NCBI GenBank assembly: GCA_910586725.1
Contig: CAJUJL010000028.1
Location: 1 to 34,720, forward strand
Source: an uncultured Lachnospiraceae bacterium
GTDB taxonomy: Bacteria; Bacillota; Clostridia; Lachnospirales; Lachnospiraceae
Length of the DNA stretch: 34,720 nucleotides
Reading direction: 5' to 3'
Positions 34,512 through 34,720 of this stretch are shown here, one piece after another. Every line of letters begins with the position of its first letter. The first letter of the stretch is position 1. The notes under the pieces were generated by a model. The model saw nothing but the letters and a program-made list of their open reading frames with translations, had not been told where the DNA came from and did not search any database. Made by a program: the position numbers and the translations under genes.

Positions 34512-34529
34512 AATGTAAAACAATGTAAA
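34512..34529. repeat. Direct repeat AATGTAAA, 10-base period
   Basis: AATGTAAA occurs at 34512-34519 and again at 34522-34529, one helical turn apart. Such spacing is typical of sites for OmpR/PhoB-type response regulators, so it may be an operator for the gene starting at the right edge. No regulator gene is inside the window; this is inference. Confidence 0.3.
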
Positions 34530-34692
34530 TTGGAGTGTTGTTTGGCAAAGTGTTATTGTTACATGGTTTCCTTTATTTGGAGAGATTGTTATTCATATTA
34601 ATAAGAAATAAACAAAAATCCACTTTCTTTATGAAATCTTCAAAAATATTCTTTATGCTACTAACAGAATTAAATGAAAGGACATGATGATT

Positions 34693-34720
34693 ATGGATAT
34701 GATTTTGAAAACAACAAACC
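34693..34720 (+). CDS. Start of a gene cut by the window edge, possibly an ABC transporter ATPase
   Basis: Only nine codons are visible (MDMILKTTN). AAAGGA (34677-34682) lies 10 bases before this ATG; in-frame ATGs at 34684 and 34687 are nearer to it. The start resembles the N-termini of bacitracin/lantibiotic-type ABC ATPases, which often begin with ILKTxNLTK, but nine residues are too few for a firm call. Confidence 0.35.

Larger units (their letters stand above)
34339..34683. other. AT-rich intergenic region
   Basis: About 345 bases are clearly richer in A and T than the rest of the window. It holds a small inverted repeat ATTACAT (34354-34360)/ATGTAAT (34369-34375), a strong hairpin terminator, and a direct repeat, each noted where relevant. 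I see no convincing protein-coding frame on either strand and no strong -35/-10 pair. The change in composition suggests DNA of different origin from the housekeeping operon. Confidence 0.6.

Noticed and set aside
34294..34548. An 84-codon minus-strand frame in the AT-rich region
   Set aside because: It spans the hairpin terminator and has the composition expected of non-coding AT-rich DNA; no domain is seen.
34588..34616. Possible promoter TTGTTA...TAAACA before the right-edge gene
   Set aside because: The -10 match is poor and AT-rich sequence gives many such pairs.

Overview
The window looks like a chromosomal segment of a Gram-positive Clostridia bacterium, most likely a gut-associated Lachnospiraceae. 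The evidence is strong AGGAGG-type ribosome sites, moderate GC content, surface proteins built from Big_2 and BspA-type leucine-rich (LRR_5) modules, a four-subunit 2-oxoacid:ferredoxin oxidoreductase, a PASTA-kinase locus, and a MurE with the DNPR motif of meso-diaminopimelate walls. I see no rRNA, tRNA or CRISPR array.

Layout. Positions 1-6033 hold a giant secreted GH89 alpha-N-acetylglucosaminidase with its own leader hairpin and terminator. A good SigA-type promoter then drives a secreted transglutaminase-like/LRR/Big_2 protein, coupled by ATGA to an RsmF-type rRNA methyltransferase (to 10368). A LysR regulator lies on the minus strand (10360-11229) and is divergent from a gamma-delta-alpha-beta oxidoreductase operon (11422-14500). 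With a gap of only 24 bases, the plus strand continues into an unusual set: a cytoplasmic LRR_5 protein, a VWA protein whose metallopeptidase motif has lost its glutamate, a MoxR-type AAA+ ATPase, and an ABC-class ATPase (14525-20084).

From a promoter near 20105 starts a housekeeping operon: murE, priA, def, fmt, a YugP-like membrane zinc peptidase, rsmB, rlmN. A terminator and a second promoter that overlap each other (28496-28549) separate this from prpC, prkC, rsgA, rpe, thiN. From priA to thiN the order follows the classical Bacillus subtilis priA-def-fmt-rsmB-rlmN-prpC-prkC-cpgA-rpe-thiN cluster, with the YugP gene inserted. It joins start-of-translation chemistry, ribosome maturation, and wall sensing through the phosphatase/kinase pair.

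The right end (33676-34720) is accessory DNA: a remnant of a large serine recombinase, a small unknown ORF, an AT-rich non-coding stretch with a strong hairpin terminator and a 10-bp-spaced direct repeat, and the first codons of another gene.

Most notable: the leader of prpC holds a decayed copy of the 3' end of rlmN (about 54 aligned bases, 42 identical) in which the catalytic-cysteine codon is now arginine; it ends at the prpC ribosome-binding site. The best candidate for an undescribed system is the LRR/VWA/MoxR/ABC-ATPase set.
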